NCBI RefSeq assembly: GCF_051622035.1
Contig: NC_135362.1
Span: 27,215,001 to 27,279,000, forward strand
Source: Arctopsyche grandis
Taxonomy: Eukaryota > Arthropoda > Insecta > Trichoptera > Hydropsychidae
Length of the DNA: 64,000 nucleotides
Direction: 5' to 3'
This document shows, piece after piece, positions 11,871-23,239 of this stretch; the stretch's first letter is position 1, and every line of letters starts with the position of its first letter. The notes beneath the pieces were generated by a model that saw only the letters and a list, made by a program, of their open reading frames with translations, ran no database searches and was not told where the DNA came from. The position numbers and the translations under genes are program-made.

Positions 11871-13329
11871 GTAAACTGATCATATTTATCTTTTGTTATA
11901 GATCTTGAAGTTTTGTACAGTGGTAACATAGTAATAATATGTAACTAATTATAATAAGTTTTAGGGAGACGCATTCTTAACATTTTCATTCATTTATTTT
12001 TGAAATGTTGAAGAGTAATATTATTCGAATCCAATTATTCTATATTTGGACGTAGGAATTGAAATTTCCAAAAAGTCAAAATGATCGCTTTATTTGTCAC
12101 AATGATCCCGACATTCTTAGAATACCGTTCAACAACAATTTCAAAATATTTCAATGACATCAAAGTCTCTTTAAAGTTCTAGTTAATTGGTTGAACATGT
12201 TTGATAGTACAAAGCGAATCTTTTAAATCCAAGTATAAATATCAACTCAAAACAAAATTAAACAGATTTAACATAAATGTCGCACTCAAAGACCCTTATG
12301 AGATTCAAACGCTGAAATTTTCCGTCATCACTTAGGGGCGAAACGAAGTTTATAATTGAAAAAGTTTTCCCGAAAATTCTTATGAAAAACGATTTCGGTC
12401 AAGAAACGGTCGCCTTTTCATTTTTTTTTAGACTTTCAAGTCGCTCTTTAGGGGTACGGCCAAAAACGAATTCTTCCATCTTCCAAAGGCAAAAAAAGGT
12501 AAAAGCTTTTCACATAAACCATAATAAAAGTATAAGGAAATGAGAAAAACGCCCGTAAAAGGATTCCGCACATGAAATATTAACACATTTATATAGATTT
12601 GCGAGCCGGAACGCTAGAGTACGTTATTTAGACAACTCAATTGACAAGTCGGTTATCGAATATGCATATTGCAAGTTGACGTATGTGTGTAACCCAACTC
12701 TCATATCTACATATGTTTGTAATAATGTAGTACCTACAATAATCCTGTCTGAACTAGCCAATGCCAAGAGCTATCGTATTTCGCGTTCCCTTTCCTCTAG
12801 TTGCAGTGTCTTTGGTTAAAGATTTATCGCTTGGAACGGATACTCATTAATGTTCATTCCAATAAATCCAACAAGTAACAAAAAAAACCTCTCCAGGTCT
12901 TATCCCTGTTCCTACGTAGGTGGTCGAAATCAACAGACAGCTTTTTGTAGCCTTTCGTAGCTACATACATACATATATAGCTGGCTGGCCGTGATATATG
13001 TGCTCTGGAATATAATTGAAAATCTTCAAAGAAGGATATTTACTGCCCTATCAATGGAAAAAGTCTCCAGTGACCGTCGTCCTTTCCACAATATATTACA
13101 GTATATATCAAAAAAAAATCTACATCCATACAATACACTTACATACATATATGTATAAAAATATGTGCCCTAAATAGGGAGGAATTTATTTCATCGTTCA
13201 TAACTTTCAACCTTATAATGCAAAATTATAAATTATAATTCATATTTTTTATTTTATTTCGTAAAATTTGAACACTCGCCTTTACAGATCGATCCAATAT
13301 ATATGTACATAAGCATTTAATACAATGAG
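11871..13329. other. AT-rich spacer between inverted repeat copies
   Basis: No gene recognised. Whether 11654-13545 as a whole is one element with 215-bp terminal inverted repeats or just two independent insertions cannot be settled by eye. Confidence 0.4.
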
Positions 13330-13545
13330 AAAATTGTAAATAGGTTTTTGAGCTCTTTTTCCTATTATGCTGTACATTAACATTAGAATAATATAATACT
13401 ATGATTACTAACCAAATTAAATTTAAATTGTAAAATAGAAAATAATCAGTAGATCAGTAGCTATTAAAATAGATATAAGATGTAGTGTGAACATAATTTC
13501 GTAATAATAAAAACCATTTAAAAATCAAAATACAATGAAGTACAA
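13330..13545 (-). repeat. About 200-bp dispersed repeat, copy 2 (inverted)
   Basis: Reverse complement of 11654-11870, including the outer AAATC/GATTT edge and the GAGCTCTTTTTCCTATTATG block. Copies 1 and 2 are more alike than either is to copy 3 at 39011. Confidence 0.75.
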
Positions 13546-13559
13546 GCATCCACAGTGAT

Positions 13560-13836
13560 ATCTATAGAGAAATTTTTTCAGCATTTTATAATCAAATTGC
13601 CAAACCCCAAGACGCTGAATAACTTAAGATTAGCAAAAGAGATAGAAAAGGAGAATCCCATTTTACAGGAATCGTTTCAATTAAAACCAGAAAAATTGGC
13701 AAACTCTGATAAAAAGTGATCGACCTTGGAGTCACAAACCAAGGTCTGGCCTGCAGCGGAACTCTAGTGGGACTCGAACCCGTGACAATCTGCTCGAAAG
13801 CATAATATGCTAACTACTAGTCCACGCCGCTGATTA
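13560..13836 (-). repeat. tRNA-derived SINE copy, 3'-truncated
   Basis: On the minus strand the A box is TGGACTAGTAGTTAGCAT, and a canonical B box, GGGTTCGAGTCCCA, lies at 13768-13781. The body then reads CAGGCCAGACCTTGG, GGTCGATCACT, and on. This is the best-preserved B box in the window. Confidence 0.85.
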
Positions 13837-13860
13837 TTTGTATTTTGTGTATTATTCGTC

Positions 13861-14062
13861 GGGGTGATCGGATACAAACTTTCAAAGATGCTCAAGAGGA
13901 CCTAATGCAATAGAATTCCACGAAAAAGCGTCAAAGGGTATCTTTACATATGTTATCCCAACCTTTTTGCGGAAATCTATTGCGTAAGTTCTTCTTGAGC
14001 GTCTTTGAAAATTAGGATTTCTCGAAACTGCGTCACTATTGAGTGCAATTCACTGCATTATT
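13861..14062. repeat. Fold-back element, copy of 26318-26598
   Basis: Left and right arms are inverted copies of each other around a core (AATGCAATAGAATTCC to the left, its inverse TCTATTGCGTAAGTTCTTC to the right). The right arm ends in TGCATTATTCCGAGAACC. The arrangement and sequence match 26318-26598. Confidence 0.7.
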
Positions 14063-16139
14063 CCGAGAACCATTCATCGGATGTTCGAATAAAATCGAAC
14101 ACGAAAAAGGCGGACAAGAAAAATGTAGACATCGAAAAAACGAACACATAAAAACACGTGCAAAAATACGGATATAAAAAATTTTCTGCACACGGACAAA
14201 CCGCGTGCAGAAAAATCCTCATTCATTTTTTCATTAAAGTGCGAATAAATGCTTTTGTTTTAAACCTTTTCTTCAAAATTATGAATTGCATTGATTTCTA
14301 AACTATATATGTACAGTTTTAATATTGTCATTGTAGAAAGCCTCGGGTGAAATGTACTGGTCAACTTGTAATGTAAGGGATGTAAGGTATTTCACGCTCG
14401 AGGTTATTATCACTAGCGGATGATTAATACACACAAATCAGAATATTCTTAGTGAAAATTCCATAAATGCTTGAAGAGAAAAATTAAAGAGTGTTTTGCC
14501 TTCAACAAAACGCCTATACATAACAATTCGCCATTACTGCGAAGGGAACAATATTGAGACGGCGTGTCCGTGCAAGCGAACGACGCGGCGCACCATACCA
14601 TACATTCCACTACCACTACCTCAAGTAGGGCCGATTTCCGAACTTAATTCGCAAATCCGGGTGAACAATATCAATATGGACAACGATTTGAATTTATTGT
14701 AGTTGAATTTTTGATATTTATTGTATTAAAATTTTAGTATACTAGCCGAGTCGCGATAATACATCTTATATATAATTTCGAAAGAGACTTTATATTACAA
14801 ATACTGAGCGAAGCCGGGTAAAACAACTAGTATACAATATTATATTAACACAACAAGAATAAGATCGTAAGTGAAAGTAAGAAGAGGTTAGTAAAAAATA
14901 GGCCAGCTTTCAATTCGGTGCGAATTCATCAAAACAAAGGATGTGAAAGATATTAAGTTTCTCAAATGTGTGTACACATAAAATCGATATTCCAAACATA
15001 CATTCAAGTAAGAAAACATCTCCTTCCTTCATATATATTATATATATTATAGAATTACATTGTTGACTTTTATTTAGGTATTATATTTAAATTTCTATTA
15101 ACAAACCGCAAACTCAAACCACCGATCGTTAGTTAATTACTCAAAGTCTTCAAAATAATTACATACATACTGGAGATGAAATATTATATAATACATAAAC
15201 ACCAGCCTCCATTAAAGAGAGGGCACACGCGATGACGAAAATTGATTCCGACATCAATTTGTTTACACTCATCATAAAAACACACCCTCGACAACAATAA
15301 AACAAGAACGTTATCTAAAATTGAACCCCCCAACCTTTCAAAAAATCAAATGGAACCATTTTAAAGCTGTACGAAACACGAATAATAATAGGAAGAGTAC
15401 GTAGGTACATACATACATATTATACATATATCGGGGGAATGACTAAGTGCTATAACTTTTTTTTACATAGCAGTTATACAGAATAGGATGAGTCAGGACA
15501 TCGAATCTGTACGATCGTACCATATTCCAGCTCGTATCATAGACGTGTATCTCAAAATACCAAGAAAAATCAGCGACTTGCCAAACTATGCAAGTTTTAC
15601 TATCGAAAGTGTACAAGTCTTCAGTGAGTCATACGAAAAGTTGTTTTTATAGAAATGTATAATGCGGAATTTGTCATAGTATTCTCAAATAAACAACTAT
15701 TTATATATGGATATATGGAAACGGAAATTGTAAAATTCCTATTGAATTACAGAGTAATGCTTAACTTAATTTAAGAGTTACCCCTCGAGTTAGCACGTTT
15801 ACGGATTGAGTGCCACTACTATTTGTAAAAGAAGGGAGGGGAGAGGTTATTTTTTATCATTTTCATATTTTTTTCGTTTTACTATTTCGATTCACAGATG
15901 TTGGAGTGCGAGATCCGAATCGGTTTCGAGTGGCTCAAGAGATTCGAGACGAAACAAGAACCTTTACAGTAATGGCGAAATACACTTAAGACTGCACGAA
16001 AATTTCGATGGACCAAACGAATGAATGCTTTTAGTACGAAATTTTGGTACGATTTAAAAAAAAATACACATCAAATTTTAATTTAGTGTATGTATGTACA
16101 TATGTTTTATAATTTTGTTAACATATTATTTTGAATCAT
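14063..16139. other. Intergenic; one short dispersed repeat
   Basis: No gene supported. Positions 14741-14835 (CTAGCCGAGTCGCGATAATAC to GGTAAAACAACTAG) are a short repeat whose parts recur at about 33975-34350. The 68-72 aa ORFs at 14496 and 15806 have no motif. Confidence 0.5.
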
Positions 16140-16470
16140 TTATTTATTTACATATTAGAATACAGAATACTCTAACGCATCACTGTGACCAGACATATAA
16201 GCATAATACAAATACTATATATAAGAAAATCAGCGAGACATCTACATATATTATAGATAAGAAATCATATTCAAATAGTGGTGACATGGTGAGTAGGATG
16301 GTTTTTGCCAATTCGATGGAGGAACCGCTTCAACAATGAAATCAGATAAATCGGCAAACTCTGATATGAAATGACCGACTTTGAGTCACAAATATCTAAA
16401 TCTGATCAGCAGCATTAAAGATTATACTCAGAATAAATTATTTTCTCAGAATTTTCACTCCGATTTTTCT
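16140..16470 (-). repeat. tRNA-derived SINE copy, variant-head subfamily
   Basis: On the minus strand it shares with 10681-11118 the block AATAATTTATTCTGAGTATA / CTTTAATGCTGCTGATCAG and the common body (AGTCGGTCATTTCATATCAG). Its 3' end ends in AAATAAATAAATGA; a degraded hairpin loop (GCGTTAGAGTATTCTGTATT) is still visible just before it. Confidence 0.75.
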
Positions 16471-16596
16471 TCTGGGGTTCCATTAAAACTGAACGCATAA
16501 CAAAAGAGCACACGACTATTGAAGGCACGACAACTAAACACATGACTGTTGAACACAACGACATATGACATGTGAACTTATGTACATACATACATA

Positions 16597-17095
16597 CAGC
16601 CAGCAGTTTGGCTTAATGGTAGCGTATATATTTAGCACCACTGCGATCGATGGATCGACTCACCAAACTGCTGGTTAGATTTGGGGTTTTGTGACTCCAA
16701 ATCGATCGTTTCGCTATCAGAGTTTCCCAATTTTATCTGATCATTGTTGAAACGATTCCTGAAAATTGGTACTAGATCATTTCCTGTTGTCACAAATATC
16801 TATGTGTATAATTTGTAGAAATTATGCACAGAAATCTAAAATCTATAGATGTCTCTATAATTTCGTGTTTATTATGTGTATAAAAATTGTAATAATAATT
16901 GTGCACAAAATCTAAAAATAATCCATAGATGTCTCTATGATTATTATTTCTGTACTTGATTAATTATTGTATTCGATGTTTATTGAACGTACTGTATACG
17001 TTGTCTGACCGTTCTCGTACGCTCGTCGCATTGGAGCGATCTGTAATGACGAGTGTACATTGATTGTAATAAAAATAAAAATAAAAAAAATTATA
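16597..17095 (+). repeat. Full-length tRNA-derived SINE, second hairpin type
   Basis: A box TGGCTTAATGGTAGCG begins at 16609 and the B-box region is near 16649-16662. Body as elsewhere, with two copies of the ATAGATGTCTCTAT segment. The 3' hairpin at 17017-17058 has an 11-bp stem GTACGCTCGTC / GACGAGTGTAC (one G-T pair) and an A-rich AATAAA tail. The element at 17108 sits directly beside the tail. Confidence 0.85.
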
Positions 17096-17107
17096 TATAT
17101 ACCACAA

Positions 17108-17311
17108 GGTAATTGGACTATTCGTCACATTGGGGTGGTCACAAAGACAATTTTTGCCATGAAAATCGCGAATACACAATATTTGGCACTCAAGTTCTCG
17201 TTACTATGATAGTTATCGTTAGTATGATTGACTTTTCGGCTGCCAAATGTTCCGTTATAGAGATTTTAGTGACTTTGTGACGAGTAATTTGTGACCAGTA
17301 ATCACCGAACC
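17108..17311. mobile_element. Non-autonomous DNA element, 9-bp target duplication
   Basis: Starts GGTAATTGGACTATTC and ends CAGTAATCACCGAACC. It is bounded by a perfect 9-bp direct repeat ATACCACAA at 17099-17107 and 17312-17320. Related to 33661-33844. Nine-base duplications fit Mutator-like and fold-back elements. Confidence 0.85.
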
Positions 17312-17320
17312 ATACCACAA

Positions 17321-18146
17321 ATAAAGCCCGCAAAAAGTTCGAAATTGTACATTTAAATACTCACGTTCTTTTGACATGCGTTCAGTTTTCTGGTCACCAT
17401 TTTTTTTAAATTAATTAATTTAAGAAGCCTGCTATTAAATTTATCGTGTCCAAAAATAAAATAAAACCATTGTCAATTTAAAAAAAGTACTTTGAATTCG
17501 TTCTCTCTCTAAAACAATACATATTTATTAAACCAATAGCTATTATTTTCAAAATAAGCCAACATTGAAGTAGCAATCAAAGGACTCATAATAGGTAAAT
17601 GAGATAAAAAAACCCTAGAATATTTATTATGAAGGAAGCAATTCCGACCAAACCGCAACAAAAGCCAGCCAAAACTCTCAAAAGGGGAAAAAATCACAAA
17701 AAAAATAATTAAGCAGCTTCAATCGTAAAGCAGAATAGCCTTCTATTATTACATCTAACATCGACGATGTTTCCCTAAATGGAGGAGAGCAGTTTCGCGA
17801 AATAAACGAGCTTTCGTTCGCGTGCTTTGCTCTTCCGAGACCCAATAAGGACTCTCCCTCTTCCATTCCCACCACCACCCCCTATCCGTTCAGTATCCTT
17901 GCATCAATCTTCCCGACTCGGCTTTGTTTTGTCCCGGTTGGTTAAGGGAAATGCGTTTTCTCCCGTTTTATGTTTGTATGCTCTGGGTATTCTGGGTACA
18001 TTATCCCGTTATTTATCCAACGAATTGTAGCCATCGCGTGTTATCGATTTCAACACGTTCAAATTGCTCTCATTTATGATTTGACTTCTTATATTCCACC
18101 TGCCAGTTTCGTGAATCATTTGAAGAAACAAATCAAGGTCATGCTA
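17321..18146. other. No gene seen
   Basis: AT-rich sequence with a C-rich stretch at 17850-17885. ORFs on both strands overlap one another and have no recognisable domain. Confidence 0.5.
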
Positions 18147-18150
18147 TTAA

Positions 18151-18750
18151 ACCTTCGACTGCCAGCCAACGCCGATCGGCGTTTTGCCAACAAGTCCATG
18201 GGCCTGAAAAACGCCGATAGGCGTTGCATATTGAGCATGTACAAAGTAAACAAGAATACTACTTGCTAAGCCTTTAAAGGTAGCATTGAAAAAAAAAATG
18301 CATTGAACATGGGTCATATAATCCGTGTCATTCATTTTTCAACGTTTATAAAGACTCGTTTACACCGAAATTTCTGAATTTATAACCATAGCAGAATTAC
18401 CCGATGGAAATCCCTAACTGCCGAGTATTTTAGATTGTGGCTTGGCATTTAGATTGTGCACGTTACATTTTAACAAAAATGAACTAGTTTTGGAAAAATA
18501 CATTCATTAATAGACTTCTTTTGTTTATTTTATATTGTTGCAAGATATATTAGAGAGTCTAAACACACCTTTACAAAAGTCGAAATTCTCGGCGGTAGTT
18601 AGCCTAGGATAATGATATAGGGTTTGTTTGAATTAGCTACAGTTTTTATACCTGCTTTCTATTGGATTTCTAAATAATTCTAGTTGGAAATACTGGCGAA
18701 ATTTTCAGCATGGTGGGCTTTCAACGGAAAACACGTCAGCACTCAAAGGG
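18151..18750. mobile_element. piggyBac-like TTAA element, copy 1
   Basis: Bounded by TTAA at 18147-18150 and 18751-18754. Ends are inverted (ACCTTCGACTGCCAGCC against CCCTTTGAGTGCTGACG on the opposite strand). A 16-nt perfect palindrome AACGCCGATCGGCGTT lies just inside the left end (18169-18184). No transposase reading frame, so non-autonomous. TTAA targets and CCYT ends are the mark of the piggyBac superfamily. Confidence 0.8.
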
Positions 18751-19317
18751 TTAAGAAAAACTGAACTTTAACGTCTTATAAGATTCCGTTATGCTAATTG
18801 GAATGTCGGTTAATGTCACCAAACTTGCATATGTACATATGTACGAAGACTTTTGAAAACTAGATTGCAGCTTAAGTTCTAAATTTTTAAGTTACAATTT
18901 TTAAATTATTTTGCTGCATTCAAAAATTGACAATTTCCGGTAAATTTTCAATCCATTGTGGAAATTTAAAGTTTCTGGATGTGTTTGGATAGCCAAGTTT
19001 TATGATAGTCTTTCATCATTTAAAAACAGTAGGTGAAAATGGCGTTTTTTATATCCCAACATAAAAAATCCCATTAATTCGAAATATTGCACAATTTCAA
19101 AACGCCATAATCTGAAATCATAGCTACTAGTAAGTATTTACTTTTCAAAGTTTGAGCTTGCGGAAGGTCAAGAATTGAACAGTCATCCAAATTGAGTAAA
19201 AATCTTAGGAATTTTAGTTTTTATCTTCACATACTATACTCAAATTTTGGGTATTTCGTCATAGTCGAGTACCAATGAAACGTAAAGGAGGTATGTAAAA
19301 AAGAAGTCCATCCATAA

Positions 19318-20000
19318 CCCTTTGAATGCTCACCAGTGCTGATCGACGTTTTGCCAACAAGTAATACACCGACAGGCGTTGTATTTTGAGTATGCTAAGA
19401 CCCGCTACTTTCTACTTTCCAGGTAGATTAAAAAAAAAATGCATTGAACATGTAATCCGTGTCAATGTTTATAAAGACTGGTTTACACCAGAATTCATAA
19501 CTAGTCACCGGACCCAGAAGGTGCCGCGTATTGTTCAAAGGTTGTAAATGCATTGTTAAAGGTTTGCCGAACCTTTTTTACAAAGGATTTACAACAATGG
19601 AACAATGGATAGCACTGTGACTATCCTACCTATATTCATAACCATAGCAGAATTTCTCGATAGAAATCCCTAACTGCTGATAATTTTAGATTGTGGCTTG
19701 GAATTTAGATGTGAGCATTAAATTTTAACAACAATGAAGAAGATGGAACTAGTTTTGGAAAAATACATTCATTAATAGACTTCTTTTGTTTATTTTATAT
19801 TGTTGCAAGATATATAAGACAGTCTAAACACACCTTTACAAAACTCGAAATTCTCGGCGGTAGTGATATAGAGTTTGTTTGAATTAGCTACAATTTTTAT
19901 ACCTGCTTTCTATTGGATTTTTAAATAATTCTAGTTGGAATTGTTGGCGAAATTTTCAGCGTAGCGGGCTTTCAACAGAAAGACGTCAGCACTCAAAGGG
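19318..20000. mobile_element. piggyBac-like TTAA element, copy 2, with nested insert
   Basis: Ends CCCTTTGAATGCTCACC and GTCAGCACTCAAAGGG, with TTAA on the right (20001-20004) and ATAA on the left. Homologous to 18151-18750 throughout, apart from a 132-bp insert at 19502-19633. Confidence 0.8.
19502..19633. mobile_element. Short palindromic element nested in piggyBac-like copy
   Basis: A perfect 9-bp duplication ATTCATAAC bounds it (19493-19501, 19634-19642). The two other piggyBac-like copies carry the uninterrupted site. The centre is a palindrome (AAAGGTTTGCCGAACCTTT). A related copy is nested at 26961-27080. Confidence 0.85.
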
Positions 20001-20004
20001 TTAA

Positions 20005-20285
20005 AAATACTCTTAGGACAAAATAGATTTAAAAATATAACCAGGATTTAGAATGTTAATGGAATGTCACAATTATCTATATTATATATTACAATTAATA
20101 ATCGTTAATTGTCTAACATTCAAAGAGAATGCAAAATATTAATTGGAGTCGGCTTGCAGTAAGATATCGGCAGTAGCAAGGAAATAGTCACTCCAACTAA
20201 TTTGGTTCAAACGATTTCCCATACAATCACCTGTGTATATAATTTCTCTGAATTCTCCTATGGCATTTTTAAAACAAATCCAAAA
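20005..20285. repeat. Flank duplicated in inverted orientation at 62330-62606
   Basis: The sequence right of piggyBac copy 2 (CCAGGATTTAGAATGTTAAT, GGAGTCGGCTTGCAGTAAGA, CATACAATCACCTGTGTATA) reappears inverted beside copy 3. The shared unit is therefore larger than the TTAA element itself. Confidence 0.75.
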
Positions 20286-20389
20286 CTCAAAGAGTTAAAA
20301 TTCATTAGAAATCTCCTTCAATTTCTACATCAGCACTTCCTGATTCGAACGACCGTCCCCAAAACCAAAGAAATACAAGATAATCTTAC

Positions 20390-20616
20390 CATTGCGTGGG
20401 GAGTTCTTTAGTCTCGTCCAATCCAGAGGGGGTGGCCAGGGTATCCGTGTCTCCACCGTCAGCATTGGAGATATCCTGAAGCCTGGGCCTCTCGATAGTG
20501 GTGACTTCTTCTATATCGGAGTCGATGCCCTGAGCAAAGTCCATATAGAAGGAGTCCCTGGAGTCGCTGGAGCCGCGCCGCAGCTTCAGCGACAAGTCCG
20601 GCGAGCTGTCCTCCAT
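20390..20616 (-). CDS. 5' coding exon of an unrecognised acidic, Ser-rich protein
   Basis: Minus-strand exon starting at ATG 20616-20614; an in-frame TAA lies a few codons upstream, so this is the first usable ATG. It encodes about 75 residues beginning MEDSSPDLSLKLRRGSSDSR, then an acidic stretch (GIDSDIEEV) and a Thr/Asp-rich segment, and ends ELPTQ plus two bases of the next codon at the donor (TG|GTAAGA). Codons look genuinely coding: G/C-rich third positions amid AT-rich surroundings. No membrane segment, no known domain. I do not recognise the family. The following exons must lie further left or outside the window; I found none convincing in 1-20 kb. The charged, disordered character suits the N-terminal tail of a cytosolic or membrane-anchored regulatory protein, but that is a guess. 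Confidence 0.65.
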
Positions 20617-20649
20617 TCCGGACTCTTCTCTTATCACATATTATTTCAA

Positions 20650-21260
20650 TGAACACATAATAAACCTAAAACTAGTGGTGTTAGTGGTAGTGGTCGCGGC
20701 TTGAAAGAAACGACGGATCCACAAAGGCGGTTGACCCCCGAATCGTAGGAACCAGTTGTAGCCCGTAGTCGTAGTATCAGCAATAGTAAGCGCGCGAAAG
20801 AGACGGCGATACGTCCAGTCAATGGAGCGACACGTTGCCGTCCCTCTCTAGCGTACTAGTGTTTACATTTTCCGAGTGAGGTTAGGTTCGGGGGAGGGCG
20901 GCGGGGGTGGGGCTGCGCCACCGGGGCGGGGATGGGGGCGCCGCGCCGACATCCGGTTTCAGTTTCCGGTTCCCGAGCGGTTCCGGTTCGAAGTTATTAT
21001 TCGAATTGGTTCGACGCGCGACAACCCGTCCGCCCTCGTCGCGGTCTCACTCTCGTGTGAGACTGAGCTTAGCCGAAGAGCCTGCCGGCTGTCAGCGAGG
21101 GCGAGTCGCCAGGGGTGCCACACTAACCGGCCCACACCCAAACTCACCCCAACTCTCACCCTTACCCTCGTCCTCACCCTCGCCCTCACACCCACTCTCC
21201 CTTTTCTCTCCCCGCCCAGGGGTGAGCAACCGGTTGTTGCGTACAATGTGGACAGAGCTT
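20650..21260 (-). promoter_or_regulatory. GC-rich presumptive promoter / 5' UTR of the exon at 20390
   Basis: This is the main GC- and CpG-rich stretch of the window, placed just upstream of the minus-strand start exon. It contains (ACTCTCACCC)-like C-rich repeats at 21130-21200. Promoter role is inferred from composition and position; no TATA or initiator is asserted. Confidence 0.45.
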
Positions 21261-21413
21261 TCGCGTAAGCTCCGTGCAAGAATTGCGCTGCTAATTCAAT
21301 ACGGCTTGCTAAATTGCGAACTTCTTCTTTTGCTTTTCCCCTTTTCCCTATTTGGTAAATGCAAAACTTCACGTTTTCTAGTCGTGCAGAATTTCAGTAC
21401 CGGATCACGTTTT

Positions 21414-21625
21414 AAGGTCTGTTCATACCTATCCAGCACGACCCGAATCCTGCAAGTACGGACAGTATTCTTTAGTACATTCTATATGGACGCGCATGAA
21501 TGCGTAAATGCGCATGCGCGAACGAAATATGAATACGTCCATATAATGTACCAAATAATACTATCCGCACTTGCAGGACACCTGCAGGATACGGGTCGTG
21601 CTGGATAGGTATGAACAGACCTTAG
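21414..21625. mobile_element. Fold-back MITE
   Basis: Inverted arms of about 90 bp begin AAGGTCTGTTCATACC at both ends and share CTATCCAGCACGACCCG. They close on a GCGCATGCGCG-rich centre. Non-coding; the apparent ORF running through it is an accident of its GC content. Confidence 0.8.
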
Positions 21626-21664
21626 ATTCATATTCTATTCATAATTATTAGAATACTAATTATT

Positions 21665-22000
21665 TATCTACTAGCTGAATCCGGCTTGCGTTGCAATGCC
21701 ATAATAAGCGCTGGTACACACTCGGCCGAGTGTGTACGCGTTCGGGCGCTTTCATACGATATCCAGTATCTCGAAGCGCGCACTTTAAAAGCGCCGAGTG
21801 TGTACGGGGGGTAAGGCATGCAATTCCCGTTCCCGTTGCGTTCCAGTTCCCATTTACATATATGTATAGTCGATCGTATATAGCATGCTGTCGCATTCGT
21901 GCAATGCGATGTTACATTGTAAGGACGTAAAACAATTTCTTCATTTTTAATTTAGGTACTAGCTGAACCCGGCATGCGTTGCAATGCCAGAATAAGACAT
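21665..22000 (+). repeat. Two copies of a CTAGCTGAA.CCGGC dispersed repeat
   Basis: ACTAGCTGAATCCGGCTTGC (21671) and ACTAGCTGAACCCGGCATGC (21959) are each followed by GTTGCAATGCCA. A third copy lies inverted near 48998-49035 in the sorting nexin gene. Family not assigned; the CTAG edge is compatible with a Helitron-like end. Confidence 0.5.
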
Positions 22001-23239
22001 GGAATTCCCGTTCCTGTTCAAGTGATGGTTGGAGCTCAACTCATGTCTCTTCAAAGCCGTGTAGTCATCATAAACCAACTGGTAACATGGTTACCAACGA
22101 ACACATTTCCTTAACACAACTTCGGTTCGATCGATCACTCTTTTTCTTTTCAGATTTTTTCTATTTGAAGTTGCCGAGTAGATTGACTTGAAAAGTTTTG
22201 TAGTTAATAAGAAAGTGAGGTTTTAAAATCTTTCTTCTAAAATCGTATTTTGAATAAAAAATTCGTCAACAGGATCATTTTCTCGGAGATACCCTTGATT
22301 CTCTTTTTTACACCTTCTTAATGTGTCTTAAATTCAAGATAATATTAATTTAATTAAGTAGCCAGAATTGATAATAAATAATGACTTTTGGAATTTGGGT
22401 TTGAAAATAACAGATGTATGTAAATATGTAAATGTTTATTATTGCGTCTATCACTTGCGTAAAGTAATCTGGTACCTATACATTCGTTATCTGTTATGTT
22501 CACAATTTCTACATTGTTATCCACCATTAATTTAAAATAATACAAAAATTATTTTTTAAGAACATTGTAAAAAGAAAAAAAATACCAAATAATATTGCTC
22601 ATATTATATTTTACATTTTTACAAAATTATATATTTACATACGAATTTTTTTATCGAAATGATGAAGCAAACGAGATAAATTTAATAACATATGCGAAGC
22701 AATTGCGTTCCTCAATATCAATTGTAGTATAAAATGATCAAATGTAAGATTTAATACATATAATACGAATATATCAATACATACATATAAATTTAAATAG
22801 TGAGAGATTAATATAAAAATATGTATATAATGCAAATGTGAATGTCCATTAAATATCACTCAAAATTTTATCATACGCTGATATACATACGTATTATGAA
22901 TGAATATGTATAATTTTTAACCATACAATTTTTATATCATGATAACTTTAATACTCTTTCCTACTGCAAATAACGGTACAATATGTGAATCTTCATAGGA
23001 ATTAGCCTAATGTATCATATGTAACGTCTAATTTGGTGATTATAATGCCGTTTTATTAAAAATTAATAATTAATTAACCATCAATGCATGGATTTTTCAT
23101 ATAAACTTAAAGTTGAGATAAAATTAGAGGTAATACAAAATATTAAAAAGAAATCATCCCTACCAACTAAAAAACTTAGAGAATACATACAACTAAAATA
23201 AGTTTATCACTTCGTAAAGCTTTGAGTATATAAGGATTT
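22001..23239. other. AT-rich spacer / VAMP7 3' flank
   Basis: No further gene recognised. The stretch left of 23240 should contain the VAMP7 3' UTR; AT richness makes several poly(A)-signal-like words, none of which I single out. Confidence 0.4.

Noticed and set aside
11654-13545. Autonomous DNA transposon with 215-bp inverted repeats
   Set aside because: No transposase frame, and the third copy behaves like an independent insertion; kept only as an open question.
13768-13781. tRNA gene suggested by a canonical B box
   Set aside because: No clover-leaf can be completed and the sequence runs into the repeated SINE body; it is a SINE head.
20907-21608. 233-codon open frame through the GC-rich region
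   Set aside because: GC-rich and low-complexity, overlaps ORFs in other frames, runs into a fold-back MITE and has no domain; better explained as promoter region plus repeat.
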